Below, piece after piece: positions 35,028 to 44,081 of a stretch of 64,000 bases of DNA (position 1 is the first letter of the stretch; every line of letters starts with the position of its first letter). The DNA is from Pistricoccus aurantiacus (GTDB lineage Bacteria > Pseudomonadota > Gammaproteobacteria > Pseudomonadales > Halomonadaceae). The position numbers were made by a program, and so were the translations under genes. The notes below the pieces were generated by a model that saw only the letters and a list, made by a program, of their open reading frames with translations, did no database searches and was not told the origin of the DNA. The stretch is taken from NCBI RefSeq assembly GCF_042682565.1, contig NZ_JBHUIC010000008.1. One strand, written 5' to 3'.

Positions 35028-37868
35028 ATGTCAGGTTGGATTCGTCGTTTACTGGGCCCGCGATGGCAACATCCCGATGCTCAGGTACGACAGCAGGCCA
35101 CGCAACGTCTCGATGCGAACAAGCCCAAGGATCGCCAACATCTGGAGCAGCTTGCTCTGGATAAGGATGCCAGCGTACGCCACGCAGCTCTGGCGCTACT
35201 CAAGGATCCTTATCGGCTGCTTGCGCTGATGCATGAGAAAGCCACGCCGGAACTTCGTCAGCGCCTGGCAGCGCTGCTATGCCGAGGCGATGAAGGGCTT
35301 GAGCTGTCGGAAAGACGCGGGCTGATAGATACGCTGGACGATCCGCTGCTGCTCGCTACCATTGCCTTCGAGGGCGACAATCAGCAGCTGCGTCTCGACG
35401 CCTTGGCGCGGCTCGACGATGAAGCCATGCTGATTCGTCAAGCCTGCGACAACGGTATCGCAGCGGTGCGTCACGCAGCTGCCGAGCGGGTCGAAAGCGA
35501 TGAAGGGCTTGCCCATCTGGCTCGCTACGCCAGGCGCGATCGACAGGTCTCACGTCGTGCCAGGGAGCGCCTCGATCAGCGGCGTGAGGACGCCGCTCAG
35601 GTCGAAGCGGCGCAGCATAACCGCGAACGCCTGCTGGAATCTCTGGAACAGCTGGGCCGGCAAGCCTGGGAGCCGCTGTATGCGGGGCGCTATCGTCATC
35701 TGGTGCGCCAGTGGAAAGCCCTCGAGGACTGGCCGGATAACGATCAGTTGCAACGCTACCAGAACGCCTGTCTCGCATGCCGCAAGACCCTGACGGATCA
35801 CGAGGCCCAAGCGCATAGTCAACAGACGGCCCGGCAACAGCGCGAGGAGGCGGACCGTACCCGCCGAACCCTACTGAACGCACTGCAGGAAAGCCTGGAG
35901 AACCTGCGCAAGAGCGACAGGATCAGCGCTCAGGATCTGCATAGCCTGGCGGCTCAGAAACGTCTGCTGGCCGATCGCTGGCAGGATCTGTCCGATCGCC
36001 ATCCCCCGGAGGCCGAACTGCAACGACACTACAACGCTATTCTCGAGGAACATGAGCGTATCGCCCAAGCCTGGGAGCGGCAGGAGCGGCAAGCTCCTCT
36101 CCTCGAACAGGCGTTGGGAAACGACGATATGACCGCCATTCACCAGACATTGGAGGCGTGCGCCTGGCCGGATACGCTGCCCCCGACCCACTTGCTCGAA
36201 CGGGCACGTAGGCGTGTTACCGGCGCGGGTATCACGCCGGCGGATACCCAGGCTCTGGCAACGCATATCGATGAGGAGTTGGCCACCCTCGAGCAGCATC
36301 TGGCGCGCGGCAGATTCAAGCTTGCCAATCGCGCGCATCAATACCTGCGCAGCCAGCTCGACAGCGCGCCACAGGAAATCCAGCAGCGATATACACCGTC
36401 CTTCAAGCGGCTGGGTGCGCAGCTTGCGGAGCTTCGAGACTGGCGTGGTTTCGTGGCGGCGCCCAAACGCGACCAGCTATGCAAGGCACTAGAGGCCTTG
36501 TCCGAGGACCAGTCGTTGAGCGATGCCATGCTCGATCATCGCCATCGCCAACTGGTCAAGGAATGGAAGGAACTCGATGACGCCGCCGCCAATCGCGAAA
36601 AGTCTCAGCGCTTTCGTGCCGCCTCGGATCGGATTCACGAGCGACTGAAGGGTTGGCGCGAATCTCTCGACCAACAGCGTGAACTCAATCAGCAGGCTCG
36701 CGAAGCCTTGTGCGAACAGCTTGAAGCTCTGCTGGCCTCCCCGGATGACAGCGCCGATCCGGACGCCCTGCGCGAAATTCGCAACCGGGCTCGGGAACAA
36801 TGGCGCTACCATTCACCGATCCCCCGCCAACAGGCCGCCGCCCAAGGCCGGCGTTTCCGACAGATCATGTACGGTTTGCAGGCGCTGATCGATCAGCGCG
36901 CCCGGCAGATCGCCGAGGCCAAACGTGAGCTGCTTGCTCAGGCCCAGGCGCTGGAAACCTCGTCCCTGGACGCCGGTCAGCGCGCGGAACAGGCCAAGAC
37001 CTTGCAGCGCCGATGGCGGGAGCTGGGTCGCGCGCCCAAAGGGGAAGAGCAAACTCTCTGGCATGAATTTCGACGGCTGTGCGATCGAATCTTTGCCGGC
37101 CGCGATGCGCAGCGCGAAAACCATGCCCAACTGGCCAAGGAACGCCTGGACGCCATGCAAGCCTTGATCGATCGCCTGGACATCTGGCAGCCGAGTGCCT
37201 ATCAGGATCACAGGATACTGGCAGAATTTCAGGCGGAGGCGGAGACACTCGAACCACTGCCGGCGGGACGCCGGACAACAGGCATGCGCAAGCGCTGGAC
37301 CGGTATTCTGCGAGCCCGGCGCGATCAACTGCAGCAGTTGGCGGTAGGCGAAGAAGTCAGCCGCTGGCAAGCCCTGCAGGAACTGCTCCAGGCACATCTG
37401 GAGGCGGATCAGGCCGCCTTGAACGGCGAGTTGCCGCCTGAGGTTTCACCGATTTCAGCGCTCCAAGGCGATATGCGCTGGGCTCACGAGCAGCGCAATG
37501 ACGCCCGTAGAGGGCTTGGTGACAAGGATCGAGCCCAGTTGGATGCAGAGGTCGAAGACAGGCTGCAACGGCTACGTATCCATCTGGCGGTGCTTGCGGG
37601 TTACCGAATCCCGCCGGAGGACGAACCCCTGCGTCTGGCAGTACAGGTCGAGCGGATCAACAAGGGGCTGGGGCGCGAACACGATTTTTCTCAAGAAAGC
37701 CTGCCCTCGGATGGCCTACCCCAGGACGGCCTGCCTCAAGAGCTACACCGTGTACTGCGCGAACTACTGGCCACCGGGCCGATATCCACTGGTCTTTGGG
37801 AACGCGAGGCGGTAGAGCTCAATGCGGCATTGCATCATCTCCTTGCCCAGTCGTCGCACCGATCCTGA
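35028..37868 (+). CDS. Large DUF349 coiled-coil/HEAT-like protein
   Basis: 946-residue soluble protein. Residues about 1-190 look like HEAT-type helical repeats (VRHAALALLKDPYRLLALMHEKA, RLDALARLDDEAMLIRQ). The rest is highly charged coiled coil with repeated DUF349 units recognisable by a recurring W-K/R-LG or W-ELD pattern (RQWKALEDWP, RWQDLSDRHP, KEWKELDDAA, RWRELGRAPK, RWTGILRARR). AGGAGG lies upstream of the ATG. It is divergent from minC. The family function is unknown; the structure suggests a scaffold or nucleic-acid-associated role. Confidence 0.85.
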   Translation: MSGWIRRLLGPRWQHPDAQVRQQATQRLDANKPKDRQHLEQLALDKDASVRHAALALLKDPYRLLALMHEKATPELRQRLAALLCRGDEGLELSERRGLIDTLDDPLLLATIAFEGDNQQLRLDALARLDDEAMLIRQACDNGIAAVRHAAAERVESDEGLAHLARYARRDRQVSRRARERLDQRREDAAQVEAAQHNRERLLESLEQLGRQAWEPLYAGRYRHLVRQWKALEDWPDNDQLQRYQNACLACRKTLTDHEAQAHSQQTARQQREEADRTRRTLLNALQESLENLRKSDRISAQDLHSLAAQKRLLADRWQDLSDRHPPEAELQRHYNAILEEHERIAQAWERQERQAPLLEQALGNDDMTAIHQTLEACAWPDTLPPTHLLERARRRVTGAGITPADTQALATHIDEELATLEQHLARGRFKLANRAHQYLRSQLDSAPQEIQQRYTPSFKRLGAQLAELRDWRGFVAAPKRDQLCKALEALSEDQSLSDAMLDHRHRQLVKEWKELDDAAANREKSQRFRAASDRIHERLKGWRESLDQQRELNQQAREALCEQLEALLASPDDSADPDALREIRNRAREQWRYHSPIPRQQAAAQGRRFRQIMYGLQALIDQRARQIAEAKRELLAQAQALETSSLDAGQRAEQAKTLQRRWRELGRAPKGEEQTLWHEFRRLCDRIFAGRDAQRENHAQLAKERLDAMQALIDRLDIWQPSAYQDHRILAEFQAEAETLEPLPAGRRTTGMRKRWTGILRARRDQLQQLAVGEEVSRWQALQELLQAHLEADQAALNGELPPEVSPISALQGDMRWAHEQRNDARRGLGDKDRAQLDAEVEDRLQRLRIHLAVLAGYRIPPEDEPLRLAVQVERINKGLGREHDFSQESLPSDGLPQDGLPQELHRVLRELLATGPISTGLWEREAVELNAALHHLLAQSSHRS

Positions 37869-37879
37869 CAGCATTCCAT

Positions 37880-37908
37880 AAAAAAGCGCGGGACCATAAG
37901 TCCCGCGC
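37880..37908 (-). terminator. Terminator of phbB
   Basis: GCGCGGGAC (37886-37894) and GTCCCGCGC (37900-37908) form a perfect 9-bp stem with a 5-base loop. On the minus strand it is followed by six T, so it ends the phbB transcript. Confidence 0.9.
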
Positions 37909-37941
37909 CAGTGCTTTCCATGATTATCGATAAACGGAAGA

Positions 37942-38688
37942 TCAGCCCATGAATTGACCGCCATTGATATCCAGGTTGGCCCCGGTAATAAAGCCGGATT
38001 CCTTGTGCGCCAGAAACGCCACGGCCCGGGCAATTTCTTCCGGGGTACCGTAACGCTTGACCGGAATGGATTCTCGGATGGCCTCACGCACCTTTTCAGG
38101 AATCTTCATGATCATGTCCGTGGCGATATAGCCCGGCGATAGCGTATTGACGGTAATCCCCTTGGTAGCGGTCTCCTGAGCCAAGGCCATGGTCAAGCCG
38201 TGCATCCCTGCTTTAGCCGCGGAATAGTTGACCTGGCCGAACTGACCCTTGCGGCCATTGATGGAAGAGATATTAACGATGCGTCCGTATCCATCGTCGA
38301 GCATGTCGTTGATCACGCTGCGGCAAGTATTGAAGGCGCTGGTGAGGTTGGTATCCAGCACTTCCTGCCACTGCTCGAAGGTCATCTTCTTCATGGTCGT
38401 ATCGCGCGTGATACCAGCACAGTTGACCAGTACGCTGATCTTTCCATGCTTGTCGCGAATTTCCTTGACTGCCTCTTCACAGGATTCAAGACTGGTGATC
38501 TTGGCGCCGGAAATATCGATGTTATCGAAGCCATCCGACTTCTGCTGCTCTAGCCATTTCTGAGCTTTTTCCGGATTATTATAGCCTGCGATGACTTGGT
38601 ATCCCTCCTTGGCCATGAAGCGACAGATTTCGGAACCAATACCACCGGTGCCTCCGGTAATCCAAGCGACAGGTGCTGTACTTGTCAT
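37942..38688 (-). CDS. phbB: Acetoacetyl-CoA reductase (PhaB/PhbB)
   Basis: 248-residue short-chain dehydrogenase reducing acetoacetyl-CoA to (R)-3-hydroxybutyryl-CoA with NADPH for polyhydroxybutyrate synthesis. The nucleotide motif TGGTGGIGSEI, the NCAGITRD segment, catalytic Ser in VNISSINGRKGQFGQVNYSAAKAG with the YxxxK pair, and the C-terminal GANLDINGGQFMG are typical of PhbB. GGGGATAA precedes the ATG at 38688. It is a single-gene unit; synthase and thiolase are not nearby. Confidence 0.93.
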   Translation of the reverse strand: MTSTAPVAWITGGTGGIGSEICRFMAKEGYQVIAGYNNPEKAQKWLEQQKSDGFDNIDISGAKITSLESCEEAVKEIRDKHGKISVLVNCAGITRDTTMKKMTFEQWQEVLDTNLTSAFNTCRSVINDMLDDGYGRIVNISSINGRKGQFGQVNYSAAKAGMHGLTMALAQETATKGITVNTLSPGYIATDMIMKIPEKVREAIRESIPVKRYGTPEEIARAVAFLAHKESGFITGANLDINGGQFMG

Positions 38689-39100
38689 GGTTATCCCCCT
38701 GATAGCCGACAGATTTAAAGCTGGCAAGTCGTATTAAACACCAACCTTCAAGAACGCGAATACCGACAACCGGCATTCACCTGCAGTATGGACCGAGACA
38801 AGGCTGATTGGCGAATCCTTGTTTCATTCCACCTGTTTTCCTATGACTCGAGTGTAACTTCTTCTCGCAGAAACGCTAAAATATATCAGAATCTCTAGGA
38901 TTATCGTTTAGCAACTGCTTACGTGAAGTTAGCTTAAGAAAGATACTCTTGTAAAATTTTCAGTTCTATCTCTCGTCTTTCTACGACCGTTTTTCTAATC
39001 CTTTTCTAAAACAATGCGTAAAATACCCACACGTAAATAATTAGAGGAATAACTAAAAATGACGTATAGACCCCTTTAAGGGTAGACACTACCACTTGAA
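38689..39100. other. AT-rich intergenic region upstream of phbB
   Basis: About 410 bp with no convincing gene. The stretch 38860-39110 is markedly AT-rich compared with its surroundings. A short palindrome (CCCTTTAAGGG, near 39072-39082) has no T run and is not a clear terminator. It probably contains the phbB promoter, but I could not place -35/-10 boxes with confidence. Confidence 0.5.
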
Positions 39101-39529
39101 TTATTGATACGTTTTTCCTGCATGTCTTAACCAGCCCGCTACGTGCCTGCCTCGCGGGTCGCGATGGGTCCAATGAATGACGCCGCCTCGGGAGTTCCAC
39201 TCGTATTCCCCAAAAAATTCCACGCGGTCACCCACTTCCAGCGCCTTGATACGTGGCGCCAGATCGATATTGTGGGCGACCAGGACGGTTTGTCCGCTAT
39301 CGAGTTCCAGGATGAAACGCTGGTGGCGCGACCCCTTGAGATCGTCCGGCAGCACATGAACCACGACACCCTCGCCTTCGACCTGGAGATCGCTTTGTCG
39401 ATTGTCATAGGCGTTTTGCAAGGCGCTGGAAGTGGCCGATGAGGACTGCCATGTCAAGGAAAATCCGCTTTCCTGCAGATAGCCGTAGCCGAGAAACGCT
39501 ACCAGCAACAGTACCGCGATTTTTTTCAT
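39101..39529 (-). CDS. DUF3465-family periplasmic protein
   Basis: 142-residue exported protein with a signal peptide or anchor (MKKIAVLLLVAFLGYGYL). The mature part matches DUF3465: GEGVVVHVLPDDLKGSRHQRFILEL, VAHNIDLAPRIKALEVGD, EFFGEYEWNSRGGVIHWTHRDPRGRH. The fold is OB-like and the HRDPRGRH segment is highly conserved; a nucleic-acid-binding role is conceivable but unproven. It stands alone. Confidence 0.85.
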   Translation of the reverse strand: MKKIAVLLLVAFLGYGYLQESGFSLTWQSSSATSSALQNAYDNRQSDLQVEGEGVVVHVLPDDLKGSRHQRFILELDSGQTVLVAHNIDLAPRIKALEVGDRVEFFGEYEWNSRGGVIHWTHRDPRGRHVAGWLRHAGKTYQ

Positions 39530-39798
39530 GAGAAACTAGCTCTACTGTGTCACAAATATCGTTGTTGCCTGCCGATGGCCATCATGAGGCCCTGATACAA
39601 CATCCAACGCAACGTGGTAATGGAATCAGTTACGTGGCGCTGGGCACGTTGTGCTACCCCGCGGGCGATAACCTGCGGGTAAGCTAGGCACCGGAAAGCC
39701 TGAGATTTTTTTGTTCCTGACGGCGCAACCGTTCGGCAACCAGGAAGCCATACGCCGCGATGCAAAGACTGGCATTTAGTATGAAGCGTCAACAGGCC

Positions 39799-40845
39799 CT
39801 AGAGAAAATCGTTCAACCATTCTGTTGGTTGAGCCAGGGAACCGAACTGCCGTTCGATCCAGTCGGCGTTGTAATAGGTATCCAGATAGCGCTCGCCGCT
39901 ATCGCACATCAGGGTGACGATGGAGCCCTTACGGCCCTCGCTCCGCATGCGCTCGGCGATCGTCAACGCTCCCCACAGGTTCGTACCGGTGGAGCCGCCG
40001 GCCTTGCGCCCCAGTCGCTGTTCGAGCCAGTGAATGGCGGCGATGGACGCAGCGTCCGGCACCTGCAGCATCTCGTCGATGACGTCGGGCAGGAAGGAAG
40101 GCTCCACCTGAGGGCGACCGATACCTTCGATTCGACTGCTGGCCTCGATCGTCAGGCTCGGGTCGCGCCGCTGATAGCTGTCATGGAACACCGAGTTTTC
40201 CGGATCAACGACCACCAGCCGTGTGGCAAGACCGCAATAGCGGATATAGCGCCCGATGGTCGCCGAGGTACCTCCCGTACCGGCACTCATGACGACGGCA
40301 TGCGGTGTGGCGTGGCGCTCCATCGCCATCTGACGGAAGATGCTTTCGGCGATGTTGTTGTTGCCTCGCCAGTCGGTCGCGCTCTCGGCGTGAGTGAACT
40401 GATCCATGTAATGGCCCCCCAGCTCGCGAGCCAGCCGCCGAGCCGTTGCATAGACCTCAGCGGAGTGCTCGACGAAGTGGCAGGTTCCACCGAGCTGCTC
40501 GATCTGCTCAATCTTGCTACGTGCGGTACTGGCCGGCATGACCGCCATAAACGACAGCCCCAGCAGTCTGGCAAAATATGCCTCGGAAACGGCGGTACTG
40601 CCCGAAGACGCCTCGACGATCGGTGTCCCTTCCTCGAAATTGCCGCTGCAGATGGCATGCAGGAACAGCGACCTGGCAAGACGGTGCTTGAGACTGCCGG
40701 TGGGATGAGTACTTTCGTCCTTCAGATAGAGGTCGATACCCACTGCCTCTAGATACGGAATGTCCAGGAGATAAAGATGCGTGTCGGCGGATCGACGCTG
40801 ATCGCTGTCAAGCAGCCGCATCGCATTGCGTATCCAGTCACGCAT
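39799..40845 (-). CDS. PLP-dependent cysteine synthase-like protein (Cds1-type cysteine desulfhydrase)
   Basis: 348-residue fold-type II PLP enzyme. The PLP lysine is in HPTGSLKHRLARS, the substrate loop is EASSGSTAVSEAYFA and the phosphate-binding glycines are SAGTGGTSATIG. The sequence is closer to the Cds1-like subgroup, which degrades L-cysteine to sulfide, pyruvate and ammonia, than to CysK or CysM. It overlaps the upstream RidA gene by 8 bases. The 2-aminoacrylate released by such lyases is the RidA substrate, which supports a lyase role. Confidence 0.8.
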   Translation of the reverse strand: MRDWIRNAMRLLDSDQRRSADTHLYLLDIPYLEAVGIDLYLKDESTHPTGSLKHRLARSLFLHAICSGNFEEGTPIVEASSGSTAVSEAYFARLLGLSFMAVMPASTARSKIEQIEQLGGTCHFVEHSAEVYATARRLARELGGHYMDQFTHAESATDWRGNNNIAESIFRQMAMERHATPHAVVMSAGTGGTSATIGRYIRYCGLATRLVVVDPENSVFHDSYQRRDPSLTIEASSRIEGIGRPQVEPSFLPDVIDEMLQVPDAASIAAIHWLEQRLGRKAGGSTGTNLWGALTIAERMRSEGRKGSIVTLMCDSGERYLDTYYNADWIERQFGSLAQPTEWLNDFL

Positions 40846-41227
40846 TAGCGGTCTCCACGGCTACGACATCGATCTCAATCAGCGCCGACTTGGGTAGCCG
40901 ACTGGTCTCGATCGCGGCTCTTGCGGGATAGGACGCCACGAAATAGCGTTCCATGATGATGTTCAACATGGCGAAGCGGTCGAGATTCGCCAAGGAGATC
41001 GTCAGCTTGGCCACCTCACGACTGTCCATACCGGCCTTGGCCAGTACGGCGGACAAGTTGTGAAAGACCTGCTCGGCCTGCGCCTCGAAACCCTTGGCGA
41101 GAGTCATCGTCTCGGGATTCAGAGGCAGTTGACCGGACACATAGAGCATTGCTCTACACTGAACGGCCTGGGAATCAGGACCGATGGCACGGGGCGCACT
41201 CGGAGAAGAAATGACGCTTCTTTGCAT
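40838..41227 (-). CDS. RidA/YjgF-family enamine/imine deaminase
   Basis: 129-residue Rid protein. Family blocks are GPDSQAVQCRAMLYVSGQLPLNPETM, FHNLSAVLAKAG and YPARAAIETSRLPKSALIEID, which includes the conserved Arg of active RidA. It would hydrolyse reactive 2-aminoacrylate-type enamines. The start at 41227 (MQRSVISS) is chosen because the longer frame to 41347 adds a 40-residue unrelated leader. It overlaps and is probably coupled to the PLP enzyme downstream. Confidence 0.88.
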   Translation of the reverse strand: MQRSVISSPSAPRAIGPDSQAVQCRAMLYVSGQLPLNPETMTLAKGFEAQAEQVFHNLSAVLAKAGMDSREVAKLTISLANLDRFAMLNIIMERYFVASYPARAAIETSRLPKSALIEIDVVAVETANA

Positions 41228-41498
41228 GAGAGGGATCCATTTGCTGGTGAGCACACCAACTAAATTACCCGGAAAAGCGAAGAACGGTGTTTCAAGAATT
41301 AAAGTTTTTCTCGCCAAAAATAGGATGAATTTCTCATAAAAAATCATATTATGGTTTTTTATCTAACACCTCCCGGGTATCGTCAAATCCTCCTTCCTTG
41401 ACACTCCACGGCTGCTCCAAGCGTCTTGCCAGGCATTCCTTTTAACCTGCAATATATTCACACAAAGAATATTGATGTTCTAGCGCCTCGGGCTTGAT

Positions 41499-42527
41499 CT
41501 ATTCGGCATCGTCCTGTGATTTGGTGGATGCTCCGCGCTCCGCTTGCGCCTGCCAGCGCGGCCGGGGAGCCCCGGATTCCGGCGCCGGCCAGCCTTCTCG
41601 CTGAACGCCACGGTCGCCATCCGTCGCCTCGCTCTGATCGTGAAACAGCTGGACATTCGTTTCATAAGGCATGTCGATACGCGCCTCGTCCAGAGCTTCC
41701 TTCATGGCCTTGATGATGGAGGCATGCACCTGGACCACGTCCGCTCGGCGACTGTGGGTCCACCAGCGAACCCGAATCGTCACCCAACTGGCGGCGAGAT
41801 CCCAGGGTAGCGCTTCCGGTGCGGGCTCTTTTTCCACCCCAGCCACGCCGGCCACCGCCTTGCGTATCACCGCACAGGCCTTATCGATGCCATCGCCGTA
41901 GCCGATGCCGATATCATACTGGCTGCGGCGTTTTTCGTGCGCCGTTTTGACCAGGACAGCATTGGTGTAGATATCGCTGTTGGGCACCACGATGCGCTGA
42001 CCGTCGTAGGTCTTGATGATGGTCGCGCGGTTCTCGATGCGCTCGACGGTACCCTCGTGATCGTTGACCTTGATCTGATCGTCGATATTGAACGGCTGAC
42101 GCAGCAGGATGAGCAGGCCCGCCAGCCAGTTCTGCAGAATGTCCTTGAAGGCGAAGCCGATTGCCACGGAACTGACTCCCAGCCCCGCAATCAGGTCTCC
42201 CGGTTTCAGGGTGGGTATCACGATGGTGGCGGCGAGCAGAAAACCGATCAGAATCACCACCCATTTCACGAACCCGCCTAGCACCTCACCCAGATTGTCT
42301 CGCTGCTTGCGCGTCGATTGCCGCCGAATCAGATGGCGAGCCAACAATCCCAAGCCATAGAACAAGATCAACAGCACGACCGCCACTATGAGATTGGGCA
42401 GCAGCCGGATGGCACCATCGATCCAGCTGTCGATACGCTCGATGGAAGCGCCAAAATCCATATCCATCTGTTGAGGCGTATCCTGTAGCCCTGCGGTACC
42501 TGCCCGGGAACTCGCTTGCTCTGCCAT
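41499..42527 (-). CDS. Small-conductance mechanosensitive channel (MscS family)
   Basis: 342-residue membrane protein: two or three helices (LLPNLIVAVVLLILFYGLGLLA, WVVILIGFLLAATIVI), then the pore helix and beta domain (GLGVSSVAIGFAFKDILQNWLAGLLILLRQPF, VERIENRATIIKTYDGQRIVVPNSDIYTNAV) typical of MscS. The C-terminus is a charged tail. The start at 42527 has GGAGACGAA upstream. The channel releases solutes on hypo-osmotic shock, which fits the transporter-rich, halophile context. Confidence 0.92.
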   Translation of the reverse strand: MAEQASSRAGTAGLQDTPQQMDMDFGASIERIDSWIDGAIRLLPNLIVAVVLLILFYGLGLLARHLIRRQSTRKQRDNLGEVLGGFVKWVVILIGFLLAATIVIPTLKPGDLIAGLGVSSVAIGFAFKDILQNWLAGLLILLRQPFNIDDQIKVNDHEGTVERIENRATIIKTYDGQRIVVPNSDIYTNAVLVKTAHEKRRSQYDIGIGYGDGIDKACAVIRKAVAGVAGVEKEPAPEALPWDLAASWVTIRVRWWTHSRRADVVQVHASIIKAMKEALDEARIDMPYETNVQLFHDQSEATDGDRGVQREGWPAPESGAPRPRWQAQAERGASTKSQDDAE

Positions 42528-42702
42528 TTCGTCTCCATATCCCCAATCACCTGATGGGGAATCCATGGTTATTCTTGTTTGTCCCGAGACCAATCTACCG
42601 ATGCCGTATCGTTTATCACAACTATTCTTGGCGGGTATGCTGGTCTATCGTGAAAGCGCCGTTCGGGAATGCTTCCCGCAAACCAGGCCACGAGGAACGT
42701 GC

Positions 42703-43311
42703 ATGAAATACACCAAACAGGTATCCCCCCTTCGTTCGTGCTCCTTTTCCCAGCACCGCAAGTTCGCTCTTTTTGCCGGAAATTTTCTGAAGCACCCTCG
42801 GATGCTGGGCTCGATCATTCCCAGCTCGCCGTTTCTGGTCAGGCGTCTGCTGAGGCGTATCGACTGGCAGCAGGCCAAGGTGCTGGTGGAATACGGGCCG
42901 GGCATCGGTACCTTTACCCAGCAGATCCTGCGCCGCATGCGACCGGACGCCATCCTGATCGTGCTGGAAACCAACAAGGATTTCGTGAATTACATCAAAG
43001 AGGCCTATCCGGATCCGAGGCTTGAGGTGGTGCATGGCTCCGCGGCGGATATCCAGCATGTGCTCCAGGAGCGCCATATCGACAAGGTCGATTACGTACT
43101 GGCGGGCATTCCTTTCAGCACCCTGCCGGGCGACACGCGGGAAAATATCCTGCACGCTACCCGACAGGTCATCGTTCCCGGCGGCGCCTTTCTGCTCTAC
43201 CAGTTTTCCCCCAGTACCCTGCCCCAGCTGCGAGAAATATTCTCGAAGGTGACCCACGGGTTCGAGCCGATCAATTTTCTACCCGCGCACTTTTACCAGT
43301 GCACGCCTTGA
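42703..43311 (+). CDS. Phospholipid N-methyltransferase-like SAM-dependent enzyme
   Basis: 202-residue class I methyltransferase of the rRNA-adenine-dimethylase-like group that includes bacterial PmtA. Motif I is VLVEYGPGIGTFTQQIL; VVHGSAADIQ is the acidic segment and YVLAGIPFSTLPGDTR the catalytic loop region. A basic N-terminus (FAGNFLKHPRMLGSIIPSSPFL) is typical of the PmtA type. GAGGAA precedes the ATG at 42703; the frame is open further upstream without support. It may convert phosphatidylethanolamine to methylated forms. Confidence 0.78.
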   Translation: MKYTKQVSPLRSCSFSQHRKFALFAGNFLKHPRMLGSIIPSSPFLVRRLLRRIDWQQAKVLVEYGPGIGTFTQQILRRMRPDAILIVLETNKDFVNYIKEAYPDPRLEVVHGSAADIQHVLQERHIDKVDYVLAGIPFSTLPGDTRENILHATRQVIVPGGAFLLYQFSPSTLPQLREIFSKVTHGFEPINFLPAHFYQCTP

Positions 43312-43476
43312 TCCTTTTCGGGCCATCTATTGGATGGCCGCGATGCCCTATCGATCGTCACGAATCGCAGCCTTGCCGGATGGCGTCAGCATCGGATTCG
43401 AGTCGATCTTCTGGAAGGCTCGCATCCGGCGCAAGATAATGACGATAGCCTTTCGAGAGGCGAAGCGGTGGCTGAA

Positions 43477-44070
43477 TCATAGCCACTTTTGATAGAACGC
43501 CAGGCGCTTCTCGGTCTCTTGCGCCTGATCGATATCCTTCCAGCAAAACCGCGCGCTCACCCCGGCCATCGGCTGATAGCCAAAACGTCGCCAGATAGGA
43601 TCAAGGGACTGATAGCCGGCCGGTCGCAGCGGATGATTCTCCGGACGCTCGACGGCGCAAAACACGCTCATTCGCTTGCCCGATTTGCGGGCGTGAGCTT
43701 CGCGCCCGTCGAAGAAGGCACGATACAGACCCCGCCCCCGGCATTCCGGCAGTAGCACGGATTCCGCGCAGTAGAAGATCGACCCGGTATCATGGCCCGT
43801 CTCTTCCAGGGGCTTGCGGAACTCCTCTGTTTCATCCGCCATCGCCATGCCGGTGGAAGCTCCCACCACGCGATCGCCGTCCAGCGCCAGCACGCATACG
43901 GCGGTATCGGACTCGGCATAGGTACGCAAGTACTCTCGCTCGTAATCGTAGGAGCCGTCATAGAGATAGGGAAAATCGCGAAATATCCGTATGCGCAAAG
44001 CCGCGATATCCTCGAGCCATGGCGCTATGTCACTTCCCTCGACGGCCATCGTGCGCAGTTTATGGGACAA
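43477..44070 (-). CDS. GNAT-family N-acetyltransferase
   Basis: 197-residue acetyltransferase with the acetyl-CoA-binding motif LLPECRGRGLYRAFFDGREAHA (Q/RxxGxG/A-like) and an N-terminal beta-strand region. It starts with TTG at 44070, with AAGGAG 7 bases upstream. It lies 11 bp downstream of the symporter stop, so the two are probably cotranscribed. The substrate is unknown; the pairing suggests modification of an imported acid or amine. Confidence 0.82.
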   Translation of the reverse strand: MSHKLRTMAVEGSDIAPWLEDIAALRIRIFRDFPYLYDGSYDYEREYLRTYAESDTAVCVLALDGDRVVGASTGMAMADETEEFRKPLEETGHDTGSIFYCAESVLLPECRGRGLYRAFFDGREAHARKSGKRMSVFCAVERPENHPLRPAGYQSLDPIWRRFGYQPMAGVSARFCWKDIDQAQETEKRLAFYQKWL

Positions 44071-44081
44071 CGCTCGTCTCC

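Noticed and set aside
39006..39200. A 64-residue minus-strand frame with a hydrophobic C-terminus
   Set aside because: It overlaps the DUF3465 gene and lacks a ribosome binding site; the hydrophobic end comes from AT-rich intergenic DNA.
43333..43491. A 53-residue plus-strand frame after the phospholipid methyltransferase gene
   Set aside because: It overlaps the end of the GNAT gene, begins within a small hairpin (GGCCATC/GATGGCC) and has no ribosome binding site; coding is unsupported.
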